DNA from: Venatoribacter pacificus
GTDB taxonomy: Bacteria; Pseudomonadota; Gammaproteobacteria; Pseudomonadales; Oceanobacteraceae
Length of the DNA: 64,000 bases
NCBI RefSeq assembly: GCF_025318105.1
Contig: NZ_JAOANI010000032.1
Coordinates: forward strand, 52,357 to 116,356
Direction: 5' to 3'
Position 1 is the first letter of the stretch. Each line of letters begins with the position of its first letter. This document shows, piece after piece, positions 16,790 through 25,478 of the stretch. The notes beneath the pieces were generated by a model. It did no database searches. It was not told the origin of the DNA and worked only from the letters and a program-made list of their open reading frames with translations. The translations under genes were made by a program, and so were the position numbers.

Positions 16790-18129
16790 AACGCCTCCTC
16801 CGGCATTGCCTGAGCGTTATGTCCGGCCGACTGCAATGCCAGAACTTCAGCCTGTAAGCTGCTGAGCGGGTTGCGCCGTAACAGGTAACGCACATCCTGC
16901 AGAATATCTTTTGTGCTGTTATCAGCGTTGTAAGCCAGCACAATATTACCCTGCGGATCGGCCAGCCAAATGGTGTGTTTCAACCCGGCCGGTGGTTGCC
17001 AACGGAGTCGTTTGCCACCAGGAGGTAACAGCGCATCCGCTGCAGATGCCGCTGCCGTGTTCAACTGCCAGCGCACCAGACGCGGAGCATCGCGTCCCAG
17101 CGTGCGATGCAGACGCCACAAAGTATCATCCTGCGCACAGGGTTGCGTCTCGCAGCGATACAGCAGATGCCAGCGCCCGGCCTGCAGATCAGGAGCCGGC
17201 GATAATGCCCACTGACTGAGCGGTGGCGTGTCGCCGACCAGATCACCATGAGCAACGCGAGCCTCGGGAATGCCGATCTGCCAGTACCACATGGCCAGCG
17301 CTGCCGGGACCGGAGCAAACAACAGCGTCAGTAATAACAGTAATTTCACCCGGTTTTTCACAGCCACCTCCCGCGTTATGTTCATGCTGCCGACCCGCAC
17401 CCGCCCAGGCCCACGCCACGGCCGCAATTTCGGGCGATAACGCCAGCCCAGAATTAACGCCACCAACGCCAATAACAACCACTGTACGGCGTATCCCAGA
17501 TGCCGCTCGCGGCTGACACCCAGCGGCTGCCACCACTGACCGGAGCTACCCTCCTGCAAATGCACAACACCCGGCTGTAAATTCAGCTGCGGCCAAACCT
17601 CTGCGCGCAGCTGCTGAATACGGTGACCATCGTCATTCTCCCCAAGCAGTAAACCGCGCCGCCCCGACCATGGTTGCCAGCGTCCCTGCAAGCGCTGCTC
17701 GGTTAGCGGTGTCGGCGGCCAGGGCTGTTGCGTACGAAGGCCTGCGGTGGCAACAAAGCCACGGTCTACCAACCACCAGCGGCCGTCGCTGCTTTGCAAA
17801 GGGGTAATCAGCGCCAGCCCGACCTGACCATCCAGCGTGCGGTTATCCAACCAACGGTTAAATTGCGGATGGAAAACGCCCTGCAACTGCAGCGGTTGAT
17901 TCATTGGCGGTAAGGTCTGCGGATTCATCTCCGCAGCCACGACAGAGGCATTGAGCCACTGTTGCTTTTCCTGCGCCCGCTGCCACTGCCAGTGCGCCAG
18001 GCTAAGTCCCAGCGCAAACAGCAGCAGCCAGACGCACCACCAACCATAAAGCAGCCAACGCTGTTTGCTGTCAGCGTGTTTATCTGCTGTGCTGGTTACT
18101 GTCGTTACCACAACCTGAGGAATTGCCAT
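16786..18129 (-). CDS. SURF1-like cytochrome oxidase assembly protein fused to a second cox-assembly membrane protein
   Basis: 447 aa from ATG 18129; an upstream ATG at 18165 would add 12 residues. Residues ~1-235 are a SURF1 protein: TM1 (WLLYGWWCVWLLLFALGL), a periplasmic domain with WLDNRTLDGQVGL and WWLVDRGFV, and TM2 (YAVQWLLLALVALILGW). After ~25 residues the same frame continues into a second module of ~190 aa with one TM and a periplasmic domain (WHLLYRCETQPC, WLADPQGNIVLAYN). The second module resembles the small gene normally found between SURF1 and ctaA in Pseudomonas-type operons. An internal GTG with its own GGGAG could also start it separately. It overlaps ctaA by 4 bp and DUF2909 at its start. 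Confidence 0.85.
   Translation of the reverse strand: MAIPQVVVTTVTSTADKHADSKQRWLLYGWWCVWLLLFALGLSLAHWQWQRAQEKQQWLNASVVAAEMNPQTLPPMNQPLQLQGVFHPQFNRWLDNRTLDGQVGLALITPLQSSDGRWWLVDRGFVATAGLRTQQPWPPTPLTEQRLQGRWQPWSGRRGLLLGENDDGHRIQQLRAEVWPQLNLQPGVVHLQEGSSGQWWQPLGVSRERHLGYAVQWLLLALVALILGWRYRPKLRPWRGPGRVRVGSMNITREVAVKNRVKLLLLLTLLFAPVPAALAMWYWQIGIPEARVAHGDLVGDTPPLSQWALSPAPDLQAGRWHLLYRCETQPCAQDDTLWRLHRTLGRDAPRLVRWQLNTAAASAADALLPPGGKRLRWQPPAGLKHTIWLADPQGNIVLAYNADNSTKDILQDVRYLLRRNPLSSLQAEVLALQSAGHNAQAMPEEAL
17359..17373 (-). promoter_or_regulatory. Internal ribosome-binding site and GTG inside the SURF1 fusion gene
   Basis: On the minus strand GGGAGG is followed after 5 nt by an in-frame GTG (17361-17359) that begins VKNRVKLLLLLTLL, a proper N-terminal TM start for the second module. 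The site fits an ancestral separate start codon kept after loss of the SURF1 stop. Confidence 0.5.
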
Positions 18130-18319
18130 GCTTAAGCTCGCTATCCTGTTGTTGTTTGCCGCCATGCTGATCAGCCTGCTGGCCGCCGCTGGTTTTCTGG
18201 TACGTGATGGTTCGCAATCACAGCGTCTTCTTACTTCGCTGACCTGGCGTGTCAGCCTCGCGCTGGTGCTGTTAGTCCTGCTGGTTTATGGGTTTTATTC
18301 CGGACAATTACCGGCCTGA
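18128..18319 (+). CDS. DUF2909 family twin-transmembrane protein
   Basis: 63 aa, two TM helices (about residues 3-23 and 41-58) joined by a short polar loop (RDGSQSQRLLTSLTWR). Small proteins of this type are found within cox operons of gammaproteobacteria. It is encoded opposite to the operon, between coxC and SURF1. Its ATG and the SURF1 ATG on the other strand share the same CATG. A GAGGA at 18117-18121 serves as its ribosome site and lies inside SURF1 coding sequence. A role in oxidase assembly is inferred from position only. Confidence 0.8.
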   Translation: MLKLAILLLFAAMLISLLAAAGFLVRDGSQSQRLLTSLTWRVSLALVLLVLLVYGFYSGQLPA

Positions 18320-18330
18320 TCCCGCAGCGT

Positions 18331-19188
18331 TCAAACAACGTAGACAAAAATAAACAGGCCCAGCCACACCACATCAACAAAGTGCCAGTACCAGCTGGCC
18401 GCCTCAAAACCAAAATGCGAGCGCGGCGAAAAATGGCCGCGCCATAAACGTACGAACATCACCGTTAATACGCAGGCACCTAAAGTAACGTGAGCACCGT
18501 GAAATCCGGTGAGTAAAAAGAAGGTTCCGCCATACACCCCGGCCTGTAATGTCAGGCCCAACCGGGTATAGGCTTCAACATATTCAATGCCCTGAACAAT
18601 CAGAAAACTGAAGCCCAGAATCAGGGTAAGAAAAAGCCATAATTTGGCTTTATTACGCTGGTCTTTTTTTACCCCATGATGGGCAATGGTCAGGGTTATG
18701 CTGGAGCTGACCAACAGCAAAGTATTCAGCAACGGCAGATGCCAGGGATCGACAACATCAACCGGGCCGGAAAACGCATCGGAAGGGGTTTTCAGTAATG
18801 GCCAACTGGCACTGAAATCCGGCCATAACAGCGCACTGATGCCTTTTGCTCCCTCACCGTCCAGCCAGGGCAGAGCAAATACTCTGATATAAAATAATGC
18901 TCCGAAAAACGCGGCAAAAAACATAATTTCAGAAAAAATAAACCAGGCCATGCCCATGCGGAAAGAGCGGTCCATCTGCGCATCATATAAACCCGACCGG
19001 GATTCATGAATAACATCGCGGAACCAGACAAACATCATCACGAATACACCCACCAGCCCGGCGATAAACAATCCAAAACCATGACCAAAGCTCAGGCTTG
19101 ATGCGGCACCGATCGCTAAAAAAGCCAACACCACCACCATAAGAATCGGCCATTTACTGCTGGCCGGCACGTAATAGGAACCACTCAT
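18331..19188 (-). CDS. coxC: Cytochrome c oxidase subunit III
   Basis: 285 aa with seven predicted TM helices. Typical segments include SKWPILMVVVLAFLAIGAAS, RMGMAWFIFSEIMFFAAFFGALFYIR, GFHGAHVTLG and AASWYWHFVDVVWLGLFIFVYV. Subunit III stabilises the core and supports proton uptake. GGGAGG lies 6 nt before the ATG. It follows ctaG by about 20 bp. Confidence 0.96.
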   Translation of the reverse strand: MSGSYYVPASSKWPILMVVVLAFLAIGAASSLSFGHGFGLFIAGLVGVFVMMFVWFRDVIHESRSGLYDAQMDRSFRMGMAWFIFSEIMFFAAFFGALFYIRVFALPWLDGEGAKGISALLWPDFSASWPLLKTPSDAFSGPVDVVDPWHLPLLNTLLLVSSSITLTIAHHGVKKDQRNKAKLWLFLTLILGFSFLIVQGIEYVEAYTRLGLTLQAGVYGGTFFLLTGFHGAHVTLGACVLTVMFVRLWRGHFSPRSHFGFEAASWYWHFVDVVWLGLFIFVYVV

Positions 19189-19209
19189 TGCAACCTCCCA
19201 GTCCTGATC

Positions 19210-19755
19210 TCAGGGGCCCGTTTGCGGATACAGGGTATAAGCCAGCGTCAACCGATGCAGATCTTCGGGTAAATCCGATCGGATCTGGAAAACTACAGGT
19301 ACTTCCAGAACTTCTCCGGCAGCCAGCTGCTGATCGTTAAAACAAAAACATTCCAGCTTTAAAAAATAATTGGAAGCTTCCGCCGGGCTGATACTGGGCA
19401 CTGCACGCGCGCGCCCCGTTGTACGGCCAAGGTTCTGCATACGGAACCACATCTGATGAATCTCTCCCGGATGAACGGCTTTATGGCTCAGCGTTGCAGA
19501 AAAATGCCAATTCATTCCGGCGGCGGTACGGGTCACCATTTGCACTTCAACATTACGTTGCTGATCAATGCCCGTAGATTGCAATACCTGAGCAGAATTA
19601 ACGCCTTTGCCATTAATCCCGGTCAGCTCACAAAAAACATCGTAAAGAGGGACCAGCGCCACGGTAAATGCCACACTGCCGCACAGCATCAACAGCAGCC
19701 ACCACAGAGTGCGGCGTATCCCCTGCTGCTGAGTCCTGAATGACAGGCTGTTCAT
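19210..19755 (-). CDS. ctaG: Cytochrome c oxidase assembly protein CtaG (Cox11)
   Basis: 181 aa from ATG 19755 (MNSLSFRTQQQGIRR); the longer in-frame start would overlap coxA and add a non-homologous tail. One N-terminal TM (TLWWLLLMLCGSVAFTVALV) then a periplasmic domain. Conserved VPLYDVFCELTGINGK and the copper-binding CFCFNDQ are present. Cox11 inserts copper at the CuB site of subunit I. It starts 2 bp after the coxA stop. Confidence 0.95.
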   Translation of the reverse strand: MNSLSFRTQQQGIRRTLWWLLLMLCGSVAFTVALVPLYDVFCELTGINGKGVNSAQVLQSTGIDQQRNVEVQMVTRTAAGMNWHFSATLSHKAVHPGEIHQMWFRMQNLGRTTGRARAVPSISPAEASNYFLKLECFCFNDQQLAAGEVLEVPVVFQIRSDLPEDLHRLTLAYTLYPQTGP

Positions 19756-19757
19756 GG

Positions 19758-21371
19758 TTATGCCCGGCTCGGTGAATCGCGCTCCGGAATAAATTCCGGA
19801 GGGGTAGAGAAGGTATGCAGCGGTGCCGGACTGGGCACAGTCCACTCCAGTCCCTCTGCCCCTTCCCAGGGATTATCGGGTGCCGGTTTACCACCACGGA
19901 CACAGCGCACCACAACCCAGACCAGCAATAATTGTGATAGCCCAAACAGGAAGCCCCCCAGCGACGACAACAGATTAAAATCGGCAAACTGCAGTGCATA
20001 ATCCGGAATACGCCGCGGCATACCGGCCAATCCGGAAAAATGCATCGGGAAGAAAGTTAAATTCACACCAATCACCGACAGCCAGAAATGCCAGCGCCCC
20101 AGCGTTTCGTCCGGGTAATATCCGGTCCATTTCGGCAACCAGTAGTACACCCCGGCAATGATGGCGAACACCGCACCCGGCACCAGCACATAATGGAAAT
20201 GCGCCACCACAAAATAGGTGTCGTGATACTGATAATCTGCCGGCACTATTGCCAGCATAACCCCCGATAAACCGCCAATGGTAAATTGCACAATAAAGGC
20301 CAGGGTAAACAGCATAGGCACTTCAAAACTGATAGAACCATGAAACAACGTCGCCACCCAGTTAAACACTTTTACCCCGGTCGGTACCGCAATCAGCATC
20401 GTGGCATACATAAAAAATAACTGTGCCGCCAGCGGTAGTCCCACGGTAAACATATGGTGAGCCCAAACCACAAACGACAGAATGGCAATGGATGCGGTGG
20501 CATAAACCATAGAGCGGTAACCGAATAACCGCTTACGGGCAAAGGCCGGCACAATCATAGAAGCGATACCAAAAGCCGGAAGGATCATGATGTACACTTC
20601 CGGGTGGCCGAAAAACCAGAACAGATGCTGGAATAACACCGGATCACCGCCACCGGCGGCATTAAAGAAACTGGTGCCGAAATTAATATCCAGCAACATC
20701 ATGGTGACCACACCGGCCAGCACCGGCATCACCGCCAGCAATAAAAAGGCGGTGATCAGCCAGGTCCAGACAAAGAGTGGCATATCCATCAGTTTCATTG
20801 CCGGCGTACGCATATTAAGAATGGTAGCGATGATATTGATTGCCCCCAGAATAGAGCTGATACCGGCAAGATGAATCGACAGAATAAAAAAGTTAGTCGA
20901 TGGCGGCGCGTAAGTCGTCGACAGCGGTGCATAGAAAGTCCAGCCGAAATTCGGACCACCACCTTCCATAAACAAACTTGAAAGCAGCAGCGAAAATGCC
21001 AGCGGCAACAACCAGAAAGAGAAATTATTAAGTCGTGGCAAAGCCATATCCGGCGCACCAATCTGCAATGGCACCATCCAGTTTGCTAACCCGACGAAGG
21101 CTGGCATAACCGCACCAAACACCATGATCAGACCGTGCATAGTGGTCATCTGGTTAAAAAATTCCGGCTGCACCAGTTGTAAACCCGGCTGAAAAAGCTC
21201 GGCCCGGATCACCAGTGCCATCGTACCACCAATAAAAAACATGGTCAGAGAGAAAATGAGATATAAGGTGCCAATTTCTTTGTGATTGGTTGTCAGCAAC
21301 CAGCGTTTAAGCCCACGGATCTGTGGCTCATGGGCGTGCTCGGTTGCGCTGCTGTAACTGTTGCTCGTCAT
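19758..21371 (-). CDS. coxA: Cytochrome c oxidase subunit I (aa3 type)
   Basis: 537 aa, 12 TM helices. Ligand histidines are in TMHGLIMVFGAVMP (heme a), FFGHPEVYIMILPAFG (CuB His and Tyr of the HPEVY motif), WAHHMFTVG (two CuB His) and HDTYFVVAHFHYVL (heme a3 and a). The HPEVY tyrosine and the D-channel entry (LQIGAPDMALPRLNN) mark an A-type heme-copper oxidase. GCGAGG precedes the ATG. It is the second gene of the operon after coxB. Confidence 0.97.
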   Translation of the reverse strand: MTSNSYSSATEHAHEPQIRGLKRWLLTTNHKEIGTLYLIFSLTMFFIGGTMALVIRAELFQPGLQLVQPEFFNQMTTMHGLIMVFGAVMPAFVGLANWMVPLQIGAPDMALPRLNNFSFWLLPLAFSLLLSSLFMEGGGPNFGWTFYAPLSTTYAPPSTNFFILSIHLAGISSILGAINIIATILNMRTPAMKLMDMPLFVWTWLITAFLLLAVMPVLAGVVTMMLLDINFGTSFFNAAGGGDPVLFQHLFWFFGHPEVYIMILPAFGIASMIVPAFARKRLFGYRSMVYATASIAILSFVVWAHHMFTVGLPLAAQLFFMYATMLIAVPTGVKVFNWVATLFHGSISFEVPMLFTLAFIVQFTIGGLSGVMLAIVPADYQYHDTYFVVAHFHYVLVPGAVFAIIAGVYYWLPKWTGYYPDETLGRWHFWLSVIGVNLTFFPMHFSGLAGMPRRIPDYALQFADFNLLSSLGGFLFGLSQLLLVWVVVRCVRGGKPAPDNPWEGAEGLEWTVPSPAPLHTFSTPPEFIPERDSPSRA

Positions 21372-21422
21372 GACTCACCTCGCCAGTGTTCCATGTGCAC
21401 TTTTACGTGCGTCACATGCGGA

Positions 21423-22583
21423 TTATTCAGTTGGCTTAAGCTGTTTTTTTATTTCGGCAGGCTGAATGATATCGCCGGTATTATTGCCAAAAGCATTGCG
21501 TTCATAGGTAATGACTGCAGCAATATCAGCCGCTGATAAAGTGCTGCCAAACGCCGCCATTGCGGTACCTGATTTGCCGTACAGCACACGCTCGATATGA
21601 GTCGCACGACCTTCAGCGGTCGATGCCACCAGACTACCGGCCAGCGCCGGAAATGCCGGTGGAATACCCTGCCCGTTTACCATGTGGCAGGCAGCACAAT
21701 AGGTGTTGTAAACGCTTTCGCCCTGGGTCATTAAATCGGCCAGAGCCCATTCACGTTCGTTACCGGCAGCTTTTTCGGCAGCCTGTTGCTTTTGTTCGCT
21801 CAGCCAGAGCTGGTAGTCCTCTTTGCTGACGGCTTTAACGGTAATTGGCATAAACCCATGCAGACGCCCACAGAGTTCTGTGCACTGCCCACGATAAATT
21901 CCGGGTTCATCAATTTTTGTCCAGTTTTCGTTAACAAAACCAGGGATGGCATCTTTTTTAACCGCCAGCTGCGGCACCCACCAGGAATGAATAACATCGT
22001 TCGACGTCAGCAGCAGACGGACTTTGGTATCGACCGGCAGCACCAGGGGCTGATCCACTTCCAGCAGATAATTTTCGCCTTTTTGTTCAGCGCCGCTGAT
22101 CTGTTCAGGCGGTGTCGAAAGATTGGAAAAGAAGCTGACATCCTGTCCTAAATATTCGTAATGCCAGCGCCATTGGTGGCCGGTTATCATCACATCCATT
22201 TCTGCTTCACTGGTATCGTAAATTTTTTGCAACGTGGCGGTTGCCGGAATCGCCATCAAGACCAGAATGATCAAAGGAATGGCTGTCCAGAGTAATTCAA
22301 CCCATGTGTTTTCATGAAAGTGCGCCGCCCTGGCTCCTTTACTTTTACGATAGCGAACCAACGACCAGAACATCACTCCGAATACCACAACCGCAATCAC
22401 CACACAGATCCAGAATATGATCATGTGCAGCGAATAGACTTCGCGGCTCATATGGGTAACACCAACGGGAAGATTCAGACTGCTGTCGCCATAGAGGTTT
22501 TTGGCCAGCAACGGATGGCTGAAAAAGACGACAGATATCCATAACACGGCATGTAATATCCGGTTGAGCCAGGCTCCCGTCAT
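21423..22583 (-). CDS. coxB: Cytochrome c oxidase subunit II with C-terminal cytochrome c domain
   Basis: 386 aa from ATG 22583, chosen because GGAGG lies 5 nt upstream. Layout: signal/TM region (residues ~5-30), two TM helices (IIFWICVVIAVVVFGVMFW and LLWTAIPLIILVLMAIP), then a CuA cupredoxin domain with HSWWVP and CTELCGRLHGFM. A cytochrome c domain with CAACH near residue ~310 completes it. The fused haem domain makes this a caa3/aa3 type that can accept electrons from soluble cytochrome c. It heads the coxB-coxA-ctaG-coxC operon. Confidence 0.95.
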   Translation of the reverse strand: MTGAWLNRILHAVLWISVVFFSHPLLAKNLYGDSSLNLPVGVTHMSREVYSLHMIIFWICVVIAVVVFGVMFWSLVRYRKSKGARAAHFHENTWVELLWTAIPLIILVLMAIPATATLQKIYDTSEAEMDVMITGHQWRWHYEYLGQDVSFFSNLSTPPEQISGAEQKGENYLLEVDQPLVLPVDTKVRLLLTSNDVIHSWWVPQLAVKKDAIPGFVNENWTKIDEPGIYRGQCTELCGRLHGFMPITVKAVSKEDYQLWLSEQKQQAAEKAAGNEREWALADLMTQGESVYNTYCAACHMVNGQGIPPAFPALAGSLVASTAEGRATHIERVLYGKSGTAMAAFGSTLSAADIAAVITYERNAFGNNTGDIIQPAEIKKQLKPTE

Positions 22584-22977
22584 AACCACCTCCGCAACAA
22601 CATCCATTTTGCCAGAGCCCGGTCACGCATCGCTGCTGTTACTGATATCTGGCGCAGCAAAGCGCAATCAGCTCCTCTTTATTTTTTATACAGTAAAGAC
22701 CGTAACCGGCCACAACCTCAATGAGACAAAACGGGCAGTGCCAGAATAATCCGGCCTGATTAATAACCACTAACGCTAAATAAAAATTGGTTATCCGGAT
22801 TTATTCTATGACTCTTGCGGCCAATGTTCGGGGGCAGAGAAAAACCTGAGTGAAATCATCGGATTAATGAATACCGAAGATTAAGCCAATAAGTGATGTA
22901 TGACAGTAGCTAAAGAATTGCGAAATAATCAGAAGAGATATAAGAAAACTGATCAATCCAAAAAAGTATATAGAATC

Positions 22978-23019
22978 CTGTCATAACCGACAGATTAACG
23001 CCACCTACGGTTATGACAG
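22978..23019. repeat. 12-bp perfect inverted repeat
   Basis: ctgtcataaccg (22978-22989) and cggttatgacag (23008-23019) are exact complements, separated by 18 nt. It could be a regulator site or an RNA hairpin. No T-run follows on either strand. Confidence 0.7.
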
Positions 23020-23032
23020 ACTTATTAAGAAC

Positions 23033-23063
23033 GAAAATACAGTCATCCTTATACTGTATTTTC
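23033..23063 (-). terminator. Hairpin after the dioxygenase gene, probable terminator
   Basis: gaaaatacagt and actgtattttc form an 11-bp perfect stem with a 9-nt loop, 14 bp past the dioxygenase stop. The stem is AT-rich and the T-run is inside the stem, so termination efficiency is uncertain. Confidence 0.5.
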
Positions 23064-23076
23064 TCCTCACTCAGAC

Positions 23077-24120
23077 TTATTTTTCAGCCGCCTTAGCGGC
23101 AGAAAAATTGGCATTAATCCGTTGCAATAAATAGTCTCGGGCTGAAATTTCAGCGTACTTTCGCTCTGGCCCCTGAATCATCACATCTTTATTGGCCTGA
23201 CAGAAAAACGCCATACTGTAACGTGGGCCACGGGCTTCATCGGGTTTGGGCATACGCACCCGGTGCAGGGTCGACTTCAGTTTATCGTCGCTCCAGCGCA
23301 TCAACATATCGCCGATATTGCAGGTAATAATGTCGTCCTGCGGAATAACGCTGGTCCATTCCTGACGCTGCATAGCTTCTTTACCCGGACATACCTGCAG
23401 ACCTCCCTGACCGGTTTTCTGAAAAACCATGGTCAGACAGTCAAAATCGGTATGCGCTCCGGCACGCCAGAGCCCCGCTTCAGGTTCAACACCCTCGTCC
23501 AGCGGTAAATAATGCAGCAAGCGCAGAGTACTCTGATAGTCGGCCGAATCGCGGCGATGAGCCTGAGTAAAGAAGTCCTGCGCAAAACCCAGTTTTTCGG
23601 CAAAACAGGATAAAACCTGCATGCCTAATTGCCAGGCCCGTTGTTCGAAATCGAGCAGAATACGCTGAAACTCAGGCACCAGAACCTGATTTGGCCACAG
23701 ATTATCCATATGCGGCAACGTAATCTGATACGACTCTTTCTGATCAGCCGTGCCGGTTGAAGGACGTACCTGCGCCATAAACTCCCAACCGGCGTTAAGG
23801 CCTTCTTTTAATGGGAAGCGTGCTTTGTTTTCTTCGCTTAATGCAAAAAATTGCTCCGATAATGCAAAGGCTTCACGCACCGTGGCCACATCAATACCGT
23901 GATTAACCAATTGAAAGAAACCGATATCCGTCGCCGCATGCCATAACTGCTCGCGAATCTTATCGCGATTCTGTTCAAAGTCGGTTAAATCGATTAACGG
24001 CACCGTACGCTGATTATTTTCCTGTCCCATTCCACCGATGGTGCTCTCAAAGTTCAGTTCCTGTAATCCATAGGCGATGTTTGTATTATCATGATCTTTT
24101 TGATGAGTGGTGTTATTCAT
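23077..24120 (-). CDS. Isopenicillin-N-synthase-like Fe(II)/2-oxoglutarate dioxygenase
   Basis: 347 aa from ATG 24120, with GGAGA 8 nt upstream; an upstream in-frame ATG would add 20 residues without a ribosome site. The N-terminal DIOX_N part (VPLIDLTDFEQNR, GFFQLVNHGID) precedes a jelly-roll core. Iron ligands are AHTDFD (His, Asp) and the distal His in STLHRVRMP. The Arg-x-Ser (PRYSMAFF) binds the co-substrate carboxylate. Family members oxidise many small molecules. The neighbouring transporter protein and amidohydrolase suggest a nucleobase-like substrate; that is inference. It lies 128 bp downstream of the binding-protein gene on the same strand. Confidence 0.85.
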   Translation of the reverse strand: MNNTTHQKDHDNTNIAYGLQELNFESTIGGMGQENNQRTVPLIDLTDFEQNRDKIREQLWHAATDIGFFQLVNHGIDVATVREAFALSEQFFALSEENKARFPLKEGLNAGWEFMAQVRPSTGTADQKESYQITLPHMDNLWPNQVLVPEFQRILLDFEQRAWQLGMQVLSCFAEKLGFAQDFFTQAHRRDSADYQSTLRLLHYLPLDEGVEPEAGLWRAGAHTDFDCLTMVFQKTGQGGLQVCPGKEAMQRQEWTSVIPQDDIITCNIGDMLMRWSDDKLKSTLHRVRMPKPDEARGPRYSMAFFCQANKDVMIQGPERKYAEISARDYLLQRINANFSAAKAAEK

Positions 24121-24248
24121 TTCTGTTTCTCCAGAGTCAATTATCGGTATCTGACACCGCTTTAGCAGCATCAGATACACAGACCATGGAGCAATGCCGG
24201 GACAGCATCATGCGCTGTCCTGCTGCTTATACTCCAGATTCATTACAT

Positions 24249-25295
24249 TTATTCCGCACTGCTCAGGCTGACTTCCGGGATAAAACCGCGTTTTATAGCC
24301 TGCTCCGGGTCAAAACTTGCGCTTTCCAGCCCCTGTGCTTTTGCCGTCCAATTCCAGGTAGTGGCTAAACGTTCGGCATCAAACTGACCAAGCCCCGCTT
24401 TGCTGCTGGCTTCGTTATACACTAAGCCGTTAATCGAACGGATGGTTGCTTCTGCAACCGTTGCGTCCACTTCAGGTACTGCAGCCTTAACCGCGGCGGC
24501 ACTTTCCTTAGGGTGCTTAAAGGTATAATCAATGGCTTTGGCATAGGCTTTAATAAAGCGCTTTGCAACATCCGGGCGTTCACTTAAAAAACGATCAGAA
24601 GCAACAATTGCGGTTGAATAAAATTCCAGACCGGCGTCATACCAGGGAAGAATGGTCAGAGTTTTTCCGGCCTCTTTCGCCTGTGATTTATACACTTCAG
24701 AATCCGTAATCCAGGAGATCACCACATCGGTATTGCCGGTTAACAGCATTGGGTTCAGCGCGCCCGGATCAGCTTTCAGCAACGTAATTGAACTCTCATC
24801 GACACGGTTAACATTCAACAGTAACGATAAAAAAACATTGGAAGATGTAAAGGGTGCCGTGGCGACTTTCTTACCAGCCACATCCGTTACGCTGTTAATA
24901 CCAGAATCGCTGCGCACAAAGAAGGCATGCGGCGCTTCTGAAAATACCGAGTAGACGGCAGAAACCGGGACATTCTCAGCGGCTTTTGCCTGTAGCAATG
25001 CCACCAGATCCGACAGGCCAATATCCGCATTTCCCGTTGCCAGTTTGGTAATAGCATCGTGCGAGCCGCGCCCCTGTGCGACCTTAACCTCCAGCCCCTG
25101 CTCGGCAAAAAAACCTTGTTGCAGACCAACGTACACCGGTGCTTTATCACCGCCGGGCAGCCAATCAAGCTGGAAGTTGACTTTATCCGCCGCCATTGCG
25201 GTCATACTGTTTAACGCCAGCAATAAGCTGAATGCAGGCAGAAGTCCGCGTTTCGCAAAAGAGGGTTTAACGTTTTTATGCAATGTTTTTTTCAT
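24249..25295 (-). CDS. NMT1/SsuA-like ABC substrate-binding protein
   Basis: 348 aa with a signal peptide (residues ~1-35, ending SMTAMAA). The mature part begins DKVNFQLDWLPGGDKAPVYVG, the typical NMT1/THI5-like start, followed by GFFAEQGLEVKV and GNADIGLSDLVALLQAKA. Such periplasmic proteins feed importers of thiamine precursors, sulfonates, nitrate or nucleobases. No permease or ATPase gene is nearby, so the rest of the importer must be encoded elsewhere. AGGAG precedes the ATG. A structured leader lies upstream. Confidence 0.88.
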   Translation of the reverse strand: MKKTLHKNVKPSFAKRGLLPAFSLLLALNSMTAMAADKVNFQLDWLPGGDKAPVYVGLQQGFFAEQGLEVKVAQGRGSHDAITKLATGNADIGLSDLVALLQAKAAENVPVSAVYSVFSEAPHAFFVRSDSGINSVTDVAGKKVATAPFTSSNVFLSLLLNVNRVDESSITLLKADPGALNPMLLTGNTDVVISWITDSEVYKSQAKEAGKTLTILPWYDAGLEFYSTAIVASDRFLSERPDVAKRFIKAYAKAIDYTFKHPKESAAAVKAAVPEVDATVAEATIRSINGLVYNEASSKAGLGQFDAERLATTWNWTAKAQGLESASFDPEQAIKRGFIPEVSLSSAE

Positions 25296-25316
25296 CGTTC
25301 ACTCCTGAGTATGAAA

Positions 25317-25338
25317 GCAAACAGTCGTATCTGTTTGC
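25317..25338 (-). promoter_or_regulatory. Hairpin just upstream of the binding-protein ribosome site
   Basis: gcaaacag and ctgtttgc (8-bp perfect stem, 6-nt loop) lie about 10 nt upstream of the AGGAG. The position suits control of translation or transcription readthrough. Confidence 0.45.
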
Positions 25339-25416
25339 CGAACCGATCAGGCAGTTATCCGATAACCAGAAAAGCAGGGGTAAGAAGCGTGCGAAGAAGA
25401 GAAAAGACGAGGTCTG

Positions 25417-25478
25417 AATGACAATATCGAACTGAATATGTTTGCACTGAGTATGTTCAGATTTTTCTGATTGTCATT
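25417..25478 (-). promoter_or_regulatory. Candidate structured leader RNA upstream of the NMT1-like gene
   Basis: Read on the minus strand, AATGACAAT (25478-25470) pairs with ATTGTCATT (25425-25417) as a 9-bp stem. Inside, CTGAA and TTCAG pair around a 19-nt loop, with asymmetric internal loops of 9 and 6 nt. This two-stem shape sits 122 nt before the start codon. The known xanthine-I riboswitch (NMT1 motif) occurs upstream of NMT1-type genes. I cannot confirm its consensus here, so the class is open. Confidence 0.4.

Larger units (their letters stand above)
22584..23076. other. Intergenic region between coxB and the dioxygenase gene
   Basis: About 490 bp without a credible gene. It must hold the promoter of the cox operon (minus strand, right of 22583). 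Two inverted repeats stand out near the dioxygenase end and are listed separately. I could not assign a -35/-10 pair with confidence. Confidence 0.6.
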
